This document shows positions 35,024 through 35,453 of a stretch of 35,453 bases of DNA, one piece after another (position 1 is the first letter of the stretch; the number at the start of each line of letters is the position of its first letter). The position numbers were made by a program, and so were the translations under genes. The stretch lies in the NCBI GenBank assembly GCA_946623205.1, contig CAMOQV010000003.1:1-35453 (forward strand). The letters are read 5' to 3'. The notes under the pieces were generated by a model that saw nothing but the letters and a program-made list of their open reading frames with translations, ran no database searches and had not been told where the DNA came from. The DNA is from an uncultured Clostridia bacterium. Lineage in GTDB: Bacteria; Bacillota; Clostridia; Christensenellales; UBA3700.

Positions 35024-35453
35024 ATGAAAAATAATAGAACAACTAACAAAATATTAATTAGCATACTAGTTATCTTCTTTGTTGCAATGCTTGGTTATTG
35101 CGTTGTGGCTTTCAACAATGTTGAAGAAATAAATACAGTTTATGCTGATCAAGCTGGTATAAATGGAACTGTAATTGAAAATTACAGCACTAGTTATACT
35201 AGTGGAGCGGATTTATCTAATGCTACAGCGCTTAATAATTGGCTAAATGGTACAGGCACTGAGGGCACCAAAGCCGATGCATATTTAAGCGATGACATTA
35301 CTTTAAATTTGACAAGCACAACAAGCACAGCAATATTAGATGGTAAGCGTTTAGATGGCTGTGGTAAGACCATTACAATTAATGTTACGACTTCTAATTA
35401 TGCTTATTCATGGGTAACAACACGTGAAGCAACAGACACAGAAGATGGACTGA
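35024..35453 (+). CDS. Third large exported surface protein, related N-terminus (partial)
   Basis: The first 143 codons are visible and open to the right edge. The protein starts MKNNRTTNKILISILVIFFV, a signal/anchor helix (about 9-30), with a possible cleavage site at VYA-DQ. It then gives AILDGKRLDGCGKTITI, which matches the FAGTLDGNGYKITI turn of the preceding protein, so a beta-helix domain is likely here too. A strong AAAGGAGGT (35007-35015) lies 8 bp upstream, and the gene is 16 bp after the previous stop. Length and C-terminal anchor are outside the window. Confidence 0.8.
   Translation, partial: MKNNRTTNKILISILVIFFVAMLGYCVVAFNNVEEINTVYADQAGINGTVIENYSTSYTSGADLSNATALNNWLNGTGTEGTKADAYLSDDITLNLTSTTSTAILDGKRLDGCGKTITINVTTSNYAYSWVTTREATDTEDGL

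Overview
The window comes from an AT-rich, low-GC Firmicutes-type (Bacillota, probably clostridial) chromosome. The taxonomic hints are Mini-ribonuclease III next to a SigH-type sigma factor, AGGAGG-type ribosome binding sites, a lipobox lipoprotein and no sign of outer-membrane genes. Tryptophan is read as TGG throughout, so the standard code applies and a Mollicute is unlikely. I saw no rRNA, tRNA, CRISPR array, insertion sequence or phage module.

Layout. (1) 1-3420: metal homeostasis. A CsoR-type copper repressor and the first codons of a copper HMA/CopA-type gene run leftward. Back to back with them, a CadC-type ArsR regulator and a Zn/Cd/Pb P1B-ATPase with three N-terminal HMA domains run rightward. 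Both promoters and both operators can be read. (2) 3432-4703: a membrane-embedded M28 metallopeptidase on the minus strand. (3) 4935-10438: a rightward operon of a class III (GSA-aminomutase-like) aminotransferase, an FGGY sugar kinase, two class II aldolase-fold proteins (one with a degenerate metal site), then Mini-RNase III and SigH. (4) 10431-15243: a leftward operon of a nucleophile-less alpha/beta-hydrolase-like protein, signal peptidase I, an unlisted 59-residue Cys-rich protein, an ACT-domain protein (UPF0237), its usual partner UPF0210/DUF711, and RlmB. (5) 15433-18090: a zinc-ribbon membrane protein and an OmpR-family two-component system. (6) 18299-35453: three tandem genes for very large exported proteins: a 3535-residue lipoprotein, a 2032-residue membrane-anchored protein with beta-helix and MBG-like repeats and a lysine-rich cytoplasmic tail, and the start of a related third protein.

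How the parts may work together. The metal genes form two independently sensed efflux units. The kinase, aldolases and aminotransferase look like a small catabolic or interconversion pathway for an unidentified sugar or polyol (inference). The two-component system lies directly upstream of the giant surface-protein operon. The operon's leader has a good -10, a poor -35 and pairs of TTARG half-sites 11 bp apart, as expected for a promoter activated by an OmpR-type regulator. The surface-protein operon is the most novel-looking part of the window.
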